Part shown: in pieces, positions 45,446-57,059 of the stretch
Numbering within the stretch: position 1 is the stretch's first letter
How the letters are laid out: each line of letters opens with the position of its first letter
NCBI GenBank assembly: GCA_949752735.1
Contig: OX457041.1
Span: 22,449,617 to 22,513,616, forward strand
Length of the DNA: 64,000 bases
Direction of reading: 5' to 3'
Source: Lumbricus terrestris
Taxonomy: Eukaryota; Annelida; Clitellata; Crassiclitellata; Lumbricidae
Position numbers and translations under genes: made by a program
Notes under the pieces: generated by a model
Told to the model about the DNA's origin: nothing
Databases searched by the model: none
Seen by the model: only the letters and a program-made list of their open reading frames with translations

Positions 45446-45840
45446 GACTCCGAGATTTAAATTAGGCTACCCGATGACTAGGCCTATTCCTTTTAAATTG
45501 TCTATAAAGTTTGCGTGTGGGCTGTGGATCTCAAAGTACATCATTTGAAATTTGAATTTCAAGTACATCTGTTCATTTGTTAATTAGGCGGATATTAATT
45601 AGGCGGATATATCCTTCAATTTGGTGCATATTTTTCGGTAAACTGAATTAGGCCTACGCATAATTTATTAAAGGAGTATTCACCATTTCCCACAACATGT
45701 GTCATATATTTTAAAATGTTAAGCCTTTGTTACTCAAAAAATTCAAATGATTAGAAATGATAACTATAAAAAATTTAATTCCGCATAATTTATTGGTGTA
45801 GGTAGGGCAATGCCATTCGCAGAAGTGGCAGACCTGTTAA

Positions 45841-46767
45841 CCCTCGGGCTACCAATGGGGGTGGTGGTATCCACCCCATAGGGTTTCCCAAATCAAACGT
45901 ATTCCGTCTGGAATAAAATTTTGACGTTTTAAGTAGCTGTAGAGGGTTCATTGGCACACATTTTGAGCCAAAGTTTTTGATGATGCCCCATACCGTTCAA
46001 AAGTTATACCCGATATACCCAAGGTACCAGGACTATAACTTTTCCGCCATTTAACATGAAGAGACACAAATTATACTTTCTATAGAGGGAATGTGGGGCT
46101 ACGTTTCTATGCTCATTGAGTTGTCTTTTGACAACCGGAAGTGCTCAAAATAAATAAAATGTATATAAAGGTGTTTTATTTTCATAAATGTTCATGTTTT
46201 TCTATTATAACTTATTCATAATTTATTTTTAATAGAAATAAATTATGCCATTCTGTAGAGGGCATTTAGGGCTATGTTCTAATACTAAATAATTTGTCTT
46301 TTGATGACCGGAAGTGCTCAAAGCAAATTAAAATGTGTGAAAATGTTGGGTTTTTTACAACGCAAACCGATATGTCTGCGTACGGTAAACGTTTTTCAGC
46401 AGCTATACTACATTTTTTATTGTACATAAAACAGACTTATTACTAGTTTTCATAGTTGAAAATTGGACTTTATTATATGCAAACTATTATTGTTTATATA
46501 AATCATGTTCAAAACACGCAGAATCTAATATGTTCCCTATGCGTAAGTATACGTTTTTGTGAAATCGACGGGTACCCATGGTAAAAAATTCATAATGCCT
46601 AGGTGCATTATATTTTCTAAACCTAAATGTACCATTTTCTGCAGAAATGAATGCTGAATCCATTGGTGTATTACAAGTTATGATATCTCAAACCAAACCC
46701 TAAATCCAGGGGTGGTAACCATCCCCCTTGGTGGTCCGAGTTACAAAAAAGCTTGATAGCCTGAGGG
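45841..46767. mobile_element. piggyBac-like MITE with TTAA target
   Basis: CCCTCGGGCTACCAA at the left and TTGATAGCCTGAGGG at the right are inverted and flanked by TTAA at 45837-45840 and 46768-46771, the piggyBac-superfamily target. Inside, a segment with TTGTCTTTTGA..ACCGGAAGTGCTCAAA occurs twice (about 46123 and 46290). No transposase. Confidence 0.7.
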
Positions 46768-46839
46768 TTAATAATGGAAATCGCAATGGTAAAATAAAAA
46801 ATCTTATATTTTAATTCCGAAAGTTTGCCCTTCCATATG

Positions 46840-47425
46840 TTTGTTTATTTGTACGGATTTTGACTCTTCGATCCGTAACAGAAAAGACTCGGAAATGACA
46901 GAGCGTCGGTTTAACAAACTTTTTTGGCAATTGATTAATTATTAACCAAACTTTAAGGTCAATGCGACTATTTAAAGCTCTTAATTCACTTTAAAGCTCG
47001 AGCTATTAGCGTTTTAAGACAGATTTAATCAATAATGACTGACGCTGCCGTTCTAGTAAAGAGTCGACAGTCCGCATGACGTCATACTCGCCCAATAATT
47101 TCCGTAGCAATCCGGTTGACAAACCGAAACCGGTTACAGTGTACAATTATGCAGTTGAAACAATATTATTCAAAAGAACGCAGATCACAGAAATATTAAC
47201 TATACTAACAGAATTAACAGACAGCCTGCAATAATTGTATTAGGCCACAGTCATCACACACACCCGCCCCGCAGGGTCGGGTCACGTGTGGCTTTTTGGG
47301 GAAGCGGGGGTGGGGTGGAGGGTTGGCGAAAACCCTAAATTTAGCGGTCAACGATGGGTACCACAGTGGAGTACTGTTTAAAACCCTAAATTTTTCGGGC
47401 AACGCCTGGTAACACATCTTGATCA
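46840..47425 (+). mobile_element. Decayed Helitron-like element with insert
   Basis: It resembles 35574-36284 (CATATGTTTGTTTATTTGTACG, GCTCGAGCTATTAGCG, GCTTTTTGGGGAAGCGGGG) and ends CGGGCAACGCCTGGTAACACATCTTG. The block at 47090-47225 matches the insert in the Tc1 pair at 3110-3280. Confidence 0.6.
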
Positions 47426-48066
47426 AACCCATTCTTACAATACCAGGACCGCGTCCAATTATGTTGTCCCTTATGCACGAACTGCCTCCAAAGCACATAA
47501 CCTCCAGGTCCTGGGTCCTCGTTTATGGAATTCCCTATCTGATGACCTTAAACGAGAATTTTTTTACCTGCATTTAAAAGGGAAGTGAAATCAGGCTTTT
47601 TACTGAAATATACTGAATGCTAAACAGGTCTTTCTAAACAATTCATCGGTTAACTTTCTACCGATTATCTTGCTGTTATGCATACCTCAGCACCTTTTCT
47701 TTTTAGTTTCGGTTCTTGTTTTCTTAATTTTGTTTTCATATCTCCTTTTTTTACTAGACTAGGTACTGCACCTGTGTTTCAATTTAATTTTGTTTTATAA
47801 TTTTGTACTGATTGTGTTGCTATTTTGCTGTATAATATTGGTCAGTGCTAACATTCATATGGTCTCAACAGAACTTTTTTGTTTACAACAGTTACTGTGT
47901 GACATGTATCGTTGACTGAAATGTAAATGTAATTTATGGGCCAGGTTGATATAAGCTTTTAGCTTTTTCCGGGCTTCCTGTTGCTCAGAGACCGTTTCTG
48001 TATCTACTACTTGCACACATGTTCTTTTTGTTTCTTTGGCAATAAATAAATAATAAAAATAAATAA
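47405..48066 (+). mobile_element. Non-LTR retrotransposon 3' end
   Basis: It reads YNTRTASNYVVPYARTASK and VLGPRLWNSLSDDLKRE in frame, the C-terminal part of a non-LTR ORF2. A 450-bp untranslated region ends in (AATAAAT)n at 48040-48066. Its tail differs from the CR1-like family above. It sits just before exon 1 of gene B. Confidence 0.65.
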
Positions 48067-48147
48067 TAATCTACTATGGTTATATAATCATAATGATATT
48101 ATTTATTCTAAATATTGGCTTTTCATTATTTGTTTTTGATTTTTCAG

Positions 48148-48368
48148 ATCGTTGACAGAATGTTAATAGATGCCTTGAAGCATTGGCTTGTCATATGCTT
48201 TGTGACAAGCCAGGTCAGCTGTTATCTTGAAAGTAATGACTCCAAAATGGCTGTTGTGACTGTCTATACAGCAGCCCCGCCTTACTGTATTACGGATGAA
48301 TTCCTCAGTTTTACAATTGATGCGAGCATGTTCAAACCAAGGCATCCCTTGTATGGGTTCAATTTTAC
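48148..48368 (+). CDS. HPSE: Heparanase B exon 1: signal peptide and first beta strand
   Basis: The acceptor GATTTTTCAG is at 48147; ATG at 48160 gives MLIDALKHWLVICFVTSQVSC, then DEFLSFTIDASMF. Same coding length (209 nt), phase 2 and GTAAGT donor (48369) as gene A. An in-frame ATG exists upstream at 48115 but lies before the acceptor. Gene B continues in exons at 50716, 60769 and 63663 and runs off the window. It is the tandem partner of gene A, 15 kb downstream on the same strand. Confidence 0.88.
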
Positions 48369-48599
48369 GTAAGTAAAGAAATAGTGTCCACAGCTCATTG
48401 TGTTGAAGGCCATCAGTCAACGATTGTGAAGTCTGATGCAAACTATTCAAACTGTGTTCACTGTTCAGCCTTTCTGAGTAGGTGACAGTTTAAATAAAAC
48501 CACAAATTTCTTCCATGAAATTCCTGTATAGGCTATGTATGAACATGTTTTATTCGTGCAACTAGACATTTACATTTTAATGGATTGAATCTTTTCTTC

Positions 48600-49692
48600 A
48601 CTGTGTGGTCCTTGGTTCTTCTAGATCCTCATGGGTGCCTGCACAATATGGTCTGCCCCAGGGTTCAGTTCTTGGTCCAATACTTTATATTATCTACACC
48701 TCAGGTCTTGCCACACTCCTAACGGCTCATGCGGTTTCGGGTCATGAGTATGCTGACAACGTCCAGGCTTGCACCCATTGTCTCCCTTCTAATGATGTCG
48801 AAGCGGTTCGGATAATTAGCGGAACTTTGGATGCTCTAGATTCTAGAAGCATGGATGTCATCAATAGACTTGAACCCAGAACCCACCTAAGACAAAATTT
48901 ATTTGGGTGGGCACACGGCAGCAGCTTGCCAAGCTTGATCTCTTTTCTCTTGCATCTGAATTTCCTGTCTTTGTCTTTGCAACCATGGTTCATGATCTCG
49001 GTGTCCAACTTGACCAAGAACTCACTTTTGCTCCTCAACTTCACCGTCTTGCTCGAGACCGCTACTATCAGCTGCGCCAGCTTCGCACTGTCATCCGTTC
49101 TCTTACGTCTGCTGCTACTCTTACTTTAGTGCATTCCTTCATTACATGATACATCTCGCATCGACTATTGCTCTTCGCTCTACGTTGGCCTCCCATCCAG
49201 GAGATTGACCTGCCTTGATCGGGTGTTGCTCTCTACTGCACGCCTAATTGGGCAAATCCATAAATAGGGTCATGTCTCAAACTACATGCTTGAGGTGCTT
49301 CACTGGATCCATATTCGCCAGCGTATTGAGTTCAGGGAAGCTGCATTGGTATGGTGATACTGTCAGGGCCTCGCCCCAATTTCAATTTGCCTCCGAGAGC
49401 TATGCAACCTTACATTGGGTATCCAAGGAAGTCGTCAGCTACGCTCTGCTGATAATGGAGCCCTCTTAGTTCCTTTTGATCGTACTACCACGGTCATGAA
49501 GAATCGAGCCTTTTCTGTGCTTGGTTCATTGGTCTGGAATGGCCTTTCTTTTGAGCTACGCCTACACCCTGGGACTCTACCAAGATCATTCCTTACTAAA
49601 CTTAAAACTTTTCCTGTACATGTAGTCGGGAGCGCCTCTGAGGAGTTTTTGCTTGAAGGAGCGCTGTATAAATATCCGAATGAATGAATAAG
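48600..49692 (+). mobile_element. CR1-like non-LTR relic in intron 1 of gene B
   Basis: It reads VPAQYGLPQGSVLGPILYIIY and GHEYADNVQA (RT motifs, with the second Asp of YADD replaced by Asn), then DLGVQLDQELTFAPQLHRLA, and ends with the tail GGGAGCGCCTCTGAGGAG..GAATGAATGAAT. Frameshifts and stops throughout. Confidence 0.8.
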
Positions 49693-49699
49693 ATGATGT

Positions 49700-50215
49700 C
49701 TCACTCCAAAAGTTATACCCGATATACCCGAGGTAGCAGAGGGGTAGATAGCCTACACACCCCTAGATTATCGACTATAATAGTCACTATAATCTTATCC
49801 GTAATTTATTTTTTGAAGTGACACAAATTATACCACTGTATAGAGGAAATGTGGGGCTACATTTCTATGCTCACTGATTTGTCTTTTGACAACCGGAAGT
49901 GCTCAAAATAAATTAAAATGTGTGAAAATTGGTGATATTTTCATAAAATTTGCATGTTTTTCTACTATAACGCATCTATAATCAATTTTGAAGAGAAACA
50001 AATTATGCCACTCTATATGGCATGTATAGCCTACGCTATTTGTTCATATTAATTAATTTGTCTTTTGATGGCCGGAAGTGCTCAAAATAAATAAAACTGT
50101 GTGAAATTCTTTTTTTTATCACAACGCAAACCGATATTTCTACGTAAACGTTTGTCAGCAACAGTACTGAAGAACTTATCCTATAGCTTGAACATACATG
50201 TAATATGTTAAAAAA
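49700..50215. mobile_element. Fragment of the piggyBac-like MITE family
   Basis: It shares AAAAGTTATACCCGATATACCC, TTGTCTTTTGACAACCGGAAGTGCTC and AACGCAAACCGATAT with 45841-46767. The termini are missing. Confidence 0.6.
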
Positions 50216-50269
50216 GAATTGATAAATGCTAATTATAAGCGAAGGTGCCAGTAATCACAATCGCAAGCA

Positions 50270-50345
50270 TGAATTTATATAGAGCTACTTCAAGAGAAAC
50301 TCCTCAGAGGCGTTTCCCACCTGACAGCACGAAACCACAATGAAA
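50270..50345 (-). mobile_element. CR1-like 3' tail fragment, minus strand
   Basis: GAATTTATATAGAGCTACTTC..CTCCTCAGAGGCGTTTCCC: a diverged reverse complement of the family tail. Confidence 0.45.
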
Positions 50346-50442
50346 GAGAATAATTTTAAACGCTTGGGGAAAGGGCAAAGACAGACAAGAAGTTCATTAC
50401 CGAATTGCTAGGTAACTTATTTCGGAAAAATGGACCGGCTTA

Positions 50443-50597
50443 AGTGGAAGCTGGATTGATGATTTTCATTCATGTATTTCAACATGCATCCAGCTTCTAT
50501 TTCAGATCTTAAAATATCTTCATTCAGCTTCTATTTCTCGTTCGTTATTATCGTCAATCCATCTTCTATTTCAGATATAAAAATACCTTCATCCAGG
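50443..50597. repeat. Foldback fragment, CCAGCTTCTATTTC repeats
   Basis: GGAAGCTGGATTGATG at the left and three copies of CA(T/G)C(C/A)AGCTTCTATTTC-like words at the right. Same family as 59234-59619. Confidence 0.6.
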
Positions 50598-50715
50598 CCT
50601 ATGTTGATCCTATAATATTATATTGACTGCTGATTTGTATTAATTGTTATCTCTGTCTTGGCCACTGAATAGCCTAAGCAATTTAGTTAACTGTACCGGT
50701 ATATATTTGGTTCAG

Positions 50716-50861
50716 AGTACCAAAGATTCAAACGCTGATGAAGTCCTTGTCACCGGCTTTTCTTCGTATTGGAGGTTCAAGTGCTGATTGGTTGTTCTTC
50801 AGAAGACGGCTCAACGTGACCAATTCCATGAAACTGAAACCAAAGGCTAATGTGATGAGCA
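50716..50861 (+). CDS. HPSE: Heparanase B exon 2: SPAFLRIGG region
   Basis: The acceptor GGTTCAG is at 50715 and the donor GTAAGG at 50862. It reads VPKIQTLMKSLSPAFLRIGG and ADWLFFRRRLN. Length 146 nt and phases 2 and 1 equal gene A exon 2. As in A, the linker that follows is short. Confidence 0.86.
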
Positions 50862-50989
50862 GTAAGGCAGCCTTCAATCTGTTCTTTCAGCTGCGGAATA
50901 AACACCACTGTTCAGTTGCAGCTAGTGTCAGTGGCGGCGCTACGCCAGGGCATGGCAGGGCAAATGCCCTGCCAAAAAAGCCTTTGCCC

Positions 50990-51350
50990 TGGCTGTTGCC
51001 CTGGTCGTTGCCCTGCCAGAAATTTTACCCTGGGAGAATTTGTTCGGGCATAGTGCTTCTTACTGTTCACGTTCGTCCGCTCTCTGGCAGGGCAAAAGTT
51101 CGGGCAGGGCAAAATTCTGACAGGGCAAAATTAAGTTCATGAAGAGAACAAAATCTGGCAGGCAATTTTCTGGCAGTGCAAAAGTTCTGGCAGGGCAAAC
51201 ATTTTGGTAGGGTAAAGACTGTATGTAAAATTTTGGCAGGGCAACAGTTCTGACAGGGAAAAATTCTGGCAGGGCAAAAATTCTGGTGGGGCAAAGATTC
51301 TGGTGCATGGGCAAAGATTCTGGTGGGGCAAAAGTTCTTGCAGGGAAAAA
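50990..51350. repeat. Degenerate tandem TCTGGCAGGGCAAAA
   Basis: At least twelve units with spacing about 18-30 bp. Frames through it (LPCQNFCPARIFALPE) are repeat artefacts. Confidence 0.8.
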
Positions 51351-51565
51351 TTATGTTGCTGTTTATCCACTTTGCCGCATACAACTAACAGCGTATACGT
51401 CCAGCTGTCGCTTTATTGTTTTTCAAATGAAGCGTAGGTAAGCATTAGCGTAGACAATAGACCTATATACCTGACTCCGTTACTTTATTTGCAGAACGCT
51501 TTGCTTTTGAAATGCTACCTGAAAGAGGATTTGCAATGCTTCACTAAGTCACAGAGATTGGTCTA

Positions 51566-52773
51566 CAGGTTGGGCCATAAAATGACGCTAATTTTTTCCC
51601 CATAATCTTGGCCAGAGGTAGTAGCCCTGATTTTACATGAAATTTTACAGGCTTAAAGACAATAGTTATTCATATTTACACATGATGGCCAGATTTCCTT
51701 AAAATATTCAGACGGAACAAAAGTTATATCACTTTTAGTGAGACCACTCGCTGTTATATGACGATTCACAAACACGACGCAGCAAAAAGTAGCAAAAACG
51801 AATTTATAAAGTAACATCTCAAATAATTGGTGTCAAATAAGCTTGTTATCGACAGAAAATTGTTATTATTATATAGAAAAAGCAGGTTCCAGCACAGCTG
51901 CACGTCGCTGTGACATCAATTAGCAAGATGACTGTTAAGTGGTAAATAAAGAATTTTTCTGATTAGTAGCCTAATTTTGTTGTTAAAATAATAAAATCGA
52001 TTTCTATCAAATTAACATTTCCAAGGTGACGATGGCACGCAAAATTTGTATTCATATACTTCATGAGCAAGGTCTTGGAGATAAGGCTATAGCCTATAAT
52101 CGGCGCTTAATCTGATAAAAAAAAGTGATTGCAGAGAATTGAAAAGCTAAATTGAAATAAAGAGTTAAGACATGTGCCGCTGATGAAAACAGACCGGTTC
52201 AACGTCAATATTACTGTACTGGTTTCATTGAGAAGAACCAATGGTTCCAAATATACGGATTTGAACCCGATGATTTTATCAACTGTGGAGAGCTATTGCT
52301 CGAGAAATACCGTAATTTGCAGCCAAAACTAAGAACGATAAGAGACTGAAAATTGATGGTCGCATTGGATTTGATTGGGAAGATTTATCTCTCGAACACA
52401 TCACCAAGTCCATCAAAAACTGTGCAAAATACTCAAAACAAGTGTGGGCATTGGTGGTGGACACATTGAACACAGGATGTGGTGTACTATCACGTTAATT
52501 TGATAACAATAATATTATTATTTGAGATGAGACTTATGAAAAATCGCTTTTTTGCTACTTTTTTGTTGCATTCTGTTTTTGAATCGTCAAAAAGTCGGTT
52601 GTCTCACTAAAAGTGATATAACTCTTGTTCTGTTTGAAATATTGCAGTGAAATCTGGCCACTCTGCGTAAATATGAATTGTCTTTAAGCCTGTAAAATTT
52701 TATTAATTTGTTACTTCTGGCCAAGATAATTATTGGTCAAACACTTTAGGGGGTCTTTTTATGGCCCAACCTG
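51566..52773 (+). mobile_element. Mariner-like element with long terminal repeats
   Basis: The ends CAGGTTGGGCCATAAAA and TTTTATGGCCCAACCTG are flanked by TA. Inverted similarity extends about 220 bp (to CTCACTAAAAGTGATAT). Inside, ARKICIHILHEQGLGDKAIA resembles an N-terminal helix-turn-helix, and KLMVALDLIG / RIGFDWEDLSLEHITKSIK with AKYSKQVWALVVDTLNTGCG resembles a transposase C-terminus. The central catalytic part is missing or shifted. Confidence 0.7.
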
Positions 52774-53047
52774 TATAAAGTTTCTAAGATTTGCTTTTCA
52801 ATTGTCAAAGTGTTCGGTTTTATGACTTCGCCCATTTAATCCTCTGACCAGAGAACCCTAATAATGTAGGGTAGGTGATTTATGGCATGCACCATGATGC
52901 ACGGTAGCGCAAAATTAGACTATAAGCCTATGTAAGCCCGTAGGCTACTACCGAGCACGCGACTCGCCCTTTGCCCTGGTTACTTGTGTGACTGCCCTGG
53001 CTATGCCCTGGCTACAAAAAGTGTCTGGCGCCGCCACTGGCTAGTGT

Positions 53048-53520
53048 CCGCAGGCATGGAACCAAATATATTTTAAAATTTAGGCTACATGGCATTATCC
53101 TAATTTCCGCCGATACAATACAACCACAAATTACATTTTACATTACATCACAAATTATTGCAACGTTATTGCACACGGATATTATCACGTAAGTAGAAAT
53201 TATGCAGAAATTGTTAACTTACCTTCTAAACGCACAAAAACCTCAGTTGCTTAAGCATGCTTAGTCTCTGAAGAGCTTCAAGAAAAGTTCTAATGACAAT
53301 TCAAATTTTGTGTGAAAACCACAGAATAGATAAAGTAGTGAAAACGTACCAAGAATTCAGTTTCTCATTTGAGAGTGTGAAACATGCTGTTAACTAAATT
53401 CTTGCTAGAGTTAATGAAAAAGGAGGGTATTACTGATAATGCAATGAATCTCTAGTTACACACACATAGTTTGTTTTGAACCTGCCATATAGGCCTACAT
53501 TAATTCTTAGGTGTCTTATG
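53048..53520. other. Ancestral intron 2 sequence of gene B
   Basis: It aligns with gene A on both sides of the 7-kb insert: TTAGTCTCTGAAGAGCTT (53262 and 4930) and AGTTAATGAAAA..GTTACTGAT-type sequence (53415 and 12060). Non-coding. Confidence 0.7.
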
Positions 53521-53525
53521 AACTA

Positions 53526-54564
53526 CTAGCTGGGGTACCTGGCGTTTCCCGGGAAATTTAGGATTCGACCCGCTCACAGCCACAACCCCACCACACCACA
53601 TCCCAACCCACACCCCACAACACCCCACCACACTCCAACCTCCACCGGTACGCCACCCATGAAATTTGGGTTTGGGACAATTTCTACCACACCCCTCCCC
53701 AACCCTCTCCCCACCCCAACACACTCCGACCTCCACCAGTACCGCCACCCGTGAAATTAGGGTTTTCAGGAAAATTCCCCCTCACCTCCACCACCCCTCC
53801 CCCAACCCACCCCTCCCCTACCCCCCCCCCCCCTCCCCCACCCACCCCTCTCTTCCCACCCTCTCCCCCACCCCACCACACCGACCTGCACCAGTACGCC
53901 ACCCGTGAAATTATGATTTTCGTGAAAATTTCCCCTCACCCACCCCCACCCCACCTCTCCCCCACCCCTCCCCCACCTCCACCATCCCCACCCCACCATC
54001 CCCCACTCCAGCACACTACGACCTCCACCAGTTCCAGTACGCCACCCATGAAATTAGGATTTTCTTGAAAATTTTATTCCCCACCGCCCCCCACCGCACC
54101 ACCCCACCCCCGCCCACACCCACCACTGCCCCACCCCGCCGCTGCGAACCGAGGTGTGTGCTGGGTGGAGGCGAGGTGGTCCGTGTAAAAATCAGTCTAA
54201 CTGCGAAACTATGGCAAGCGAATGAAAATTTATGGCGAAAATTAGTGTTTTCGTCTCCCCCACCCTGGCCCCTCTGGTAGTAGGGATTCGCCAACCACTG
54301 ATCCGGGTGTTTCTGATGGCCCTCTAGCTAGGTAGAAATTTCATATCAATAGCTGCGTTTTATGGGGGGAAAAATTGGGGGTTTCGCCCCCCCCCCCACC
54401 CTGGCGCCCATGGTGGTGGAGAATCGCCAACCCCTCGACTTTGTGTCTCATGCCGAGACCTACACATTAGTGAAGGTTTGGAGTGAAAAGTTCAAAAACT
54501 GTGGAAATGCATCCCGAACAAACAGACAGACACACATAATCTTCTCTTTATTTATGATTATAGA
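53526..54564 (-). mobile_element. Non-autonomous Helitron-like element, 1,039 bp
   Basis: On the minus strand it starts TCTATAATCATAAATAAAG (54564) and ends with a CCCGG-GAAACG-CCAGG hairpin, about 10 nt and CTAG (53526), inserted between A and T. The body has four diverged units of about 150 bp with GTACGCCACCCGTGAAATTA and CCCCACC runs (53640-54080). No helicase ORF. Confidence 0.75.
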
Positions 54565-54607
54565 TAAGAACTTGGCCCAATAGGGCTTAAGGCTTAGCCA
54601 ACTACAA

Positions 54608-54830
54608 CAGTGAACACTGGCGGCGCCAGGATTTCAGTTTTATGGGCTAAAACCTCCCGGAGGAAATTTTCCATTTTTTAATCCGCCAAAATTTCTGACG
54701 ACTTTTTTGGTCATCCGCTCGCTATTCGTCGAAATATTTTACATGTAGAAAACCCGGATGGCCTTTTTTAGGGGGGCCTGGCCTTTAAAAGGAGGGGCTT
54801 AGCCCCCTATAACCCATAGCGCCGCCACTG
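54608..54830. mobile_element. hAT-like MITE, 223 bp, perfect 8-bp TSD
   Basis: It is flanked by AACTACAA at 54600-54607 and 54831-54838. The right end is GCGCCGCCACTG; the left end CAGTGAACACTGGCGGCGCC looks like the same terminus with a small internal insertion. A core variant, GACGAC-T-run-GGTCATC, is at 54697-54715. Confidence 0.8.
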
Positions 54831-55011
54831 AACTACAAAGGGGCGAAAATAAGATGGGCGAAGTCCAAATGGCCAATTAAGCCTAATTAAGAGGAAGAAA
54901 GTTTTGTGCTTGTAGCCTATAGTTTAAGGTGTTAATCGTAAGCGACACAAAAATTGCAAAAATTAGCCGCGTAGTCGTTTTAACAACTTCGATCTGAATT
55001 TGTCTTATGCA

Positions 55012-55473
55012 GGTGTCATGAAACGGAGTATCCCCCCTGAAAGCTATCCGGGGGGATGAATTAATCTATCCCCCCGGATGGAATTCACCGGTCTATACTA
55101 TCCGGGGGGATAAACCATTCTATATCTTTTTTTGAAAAATGCGCCTAATAAAAATATTTATGCTGTAATCAAAATTTAAAGTGACTTTAATTGTTTTAAG
55201 TGTCCTAGGCAATGCTCAGATAAAGGCAACTCGAATTTATTTAGTGACTCTGAGTGTTCTTAAGTGTTTTTAATGTTTTAAGTGTTCTAAAAACAGGGCA
55301 AAACAAATTATCTAGCCGGAATAAACATACCTGTTAGTTCAAAACATTGTTCAAAACAAAGCAGATGAAAATTAATTTGCAAAAAAAACTACACGCGGAA
55401 GCGGTTTTTTCGACTTTTTTAATTTTGGGGGGATACAATTAATACGGAGGATACTCTATTTTGTGACACAGGC
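55012..55473. mobile_element. Terminal-inverted-repeat MITE
   Basis: CAGGTGTCATGAAACGGAGTATCC at the left and GGATACTCTATTTTGTGACAC at the right are inverted. GCTATCCGGGGGGAT is repeated inside. A diverged copy follows at about 55500-55960. Confidence 0.55.
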
Positions 55474-55499
55474 AGTCGTTAAATTGTAGAATAGACGTT

Positions 55500-56386
55500 T
55501 GAAGTAGGCCGATGTCGCGGGACACCCTAACCCCGATAAAGCATTCCGGGAGGATGCAATTTACGAGTAGGCCTATAGAGTGCCCGGGAGGTTTAAAATC
55601 ATTCGATCCCAATTAATTATTGAAAATGCGTATGATTGATCAATTTATTCTGTAATCAAAATGTGAAGTTACTCTAATTATTTTAAGTGTCCTAGGCAAT
55701 GTTCAAACCAAATCAACTGGAATGTTGTTAGTGGCTCTAAATGTTCTGACGTGTTCTAAATGATTTAAGTGTTCTAAAACCAAAGCAAAAAAATTATCTG
55801 GTAGGAAAAAGCATACCTGTTAGTTGCAATGTTCAAAACAAAGCAAATGGAAGTTAATTGGCAAAACTAAACACACGCGGAAGAGCCTGTTTTCGACTGT
55901 CTTTATCCGTGGGGCTACGATTATTATGGGGTTTCTCTATTTCGTGACACCGGTCCCTATTAGGCTGAAACTGTTAGAGCTAGGCCTATAGATCGCTCTA
56001 TATAGAGTCAGACTGCAGGTTGGAAAGTTTTGAAAACGCGGAAGCGTGGCAAAAACAGAATATTTCGTAAAGTTAAAAGACTGCAACTTCTCGTGTATAT
56101 ATAGGCCTATACGACGCGTGGCCGCAAAACTAAACACACGCGGAAGAGCCTGTTTTCGACTGTCTTTATCCGTGGGGCTACGATTATTATGGGGTTTCTC
56201 TATTTCGTGACACCGGTCCCTATTAGGCTGAAACTGTTAGAGCTAGGCCTATAGATCGCTCTATATAGAGTCAGACTGCAGGTTGGAAAGTTTTGAAAAC
56301 GCGGAAGCGTGGCAAAAACAGAATATTTCGTAAAGTTAAAAGACTGCAACTTCTCGTGTATATATAGGCCTATACGACGCGTGGCC
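55500..56386. repeat. Diverged MITE copy with 263-bp perfect tandem duplication
   Basis: 55620-55930 matches 55140-55470 (shared AAGTGTCCTAGGCAATG, CATACCTGTTAGTT). 55861-56123 and 56124-56386 are tandem copies at a 263-bp offset in which I see no difference. Confidence 0.8.
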
Positions 56387-56734
56387 GCGCGCTAGTTCAT
56401 TCGTACAAAGTCTAAGGTTCGCGTAATTTCTCTGTCAAAATGGCAAATTTTTACATTACGTTACCCTGCTAGCACAATGACACGTCTCGCGTTATGCTAC
56501 GCGACTCGAAAATAATAGGCCTATAGACTATCGTTGTCGGGTGACTGGGAAGGAGGATTGGTCGAAATGCAATATCCACACATTTAGGCCTAAGCCCGTG
56601 TTGGATCAATTTAGAAAAGGATGAATGTATTTGCATTTTTCAAGTTATGAATATGACATCTGGCGACCCCTATCGCGCTATTTGCATAAGATTCTTCGAC
56701 TAACCCCGGGCTATTACGGCTCAGTGTCGGATTT

Positions 56735-56800
56735 CATAGTTCAATCAATCAATCGTGATTTGCATAGCGCCCCTTCAAGGTACCTAGTCAGAGGCGATAG
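56735..56800 (-). mobile_element. CR1-like 3' tail fragment, minus strand
   Basis: CAATCAATCAATCGTGATTTG then ATAGCGCCCCTTCAAGG..AGTCAGAGGCG: reversed family tail. Confidence 0.5.
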
Positions 56801-57059
56801 TTATAGCGATAGACGACAGTTGCCTATAAAAGACGTTGCCTATGAAACTCAACTCGTCGTATCCCAAAGTTTAGATTATAATCCTATAACGAAGCGACTC
56901 GATGGCGATATAAAAATTGGTACTAAAGTGGAATTCTCACCGGAACTGTTTATGTATAGGCCTTCGATGATAGGCATCGACGAACGACAGAATCCCGTCG
57001 TTAACCACAATTTTGGAGAACGACCCGATTCGATCCATCGCCGACGATTATCTTAGTGA

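Larger units (their letters stand above)
50929..53039. mobile_element. hAT-like element, 2.1 kb, perfect 8-bp TSD, with nested mariner
   Basis: The ends CAGTGGCGGCGCTACGCC and GGCGCCGCCACTG are flanked by GCTAGTGT at 50921-50928 and 53040-53047. The left side (50940-51350) is a degenerate tandem of TCTGGCAGGGCAAAA-like units, partly inverted relative to GCCCTGGCTATGCCCTGGC near 53000. It lies 67 bp after the exon 2 donor of gene B. Gene A lacks it. Confidence 0.8.

Noticed and set aside
51060..51384. Cys/Pro-rich repeat protein (LPCQNFCPARIF)
   Set aside because: Translation of the TCTGGCAGGGCAAAA tandem; no start or splice support and it lies inside a hAT-like element.
53666..54068. Pro/Thr/Ser-rich ORFs on both strands
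   Set aside because: They follow from CCCCACC runs in a Helitron-like element.
56625..57056. 143-codon plus-strand ORF
   Set aside because: It overlaps a CR1-like tail and has no recognisable domain or splice context; not supported as a gene.
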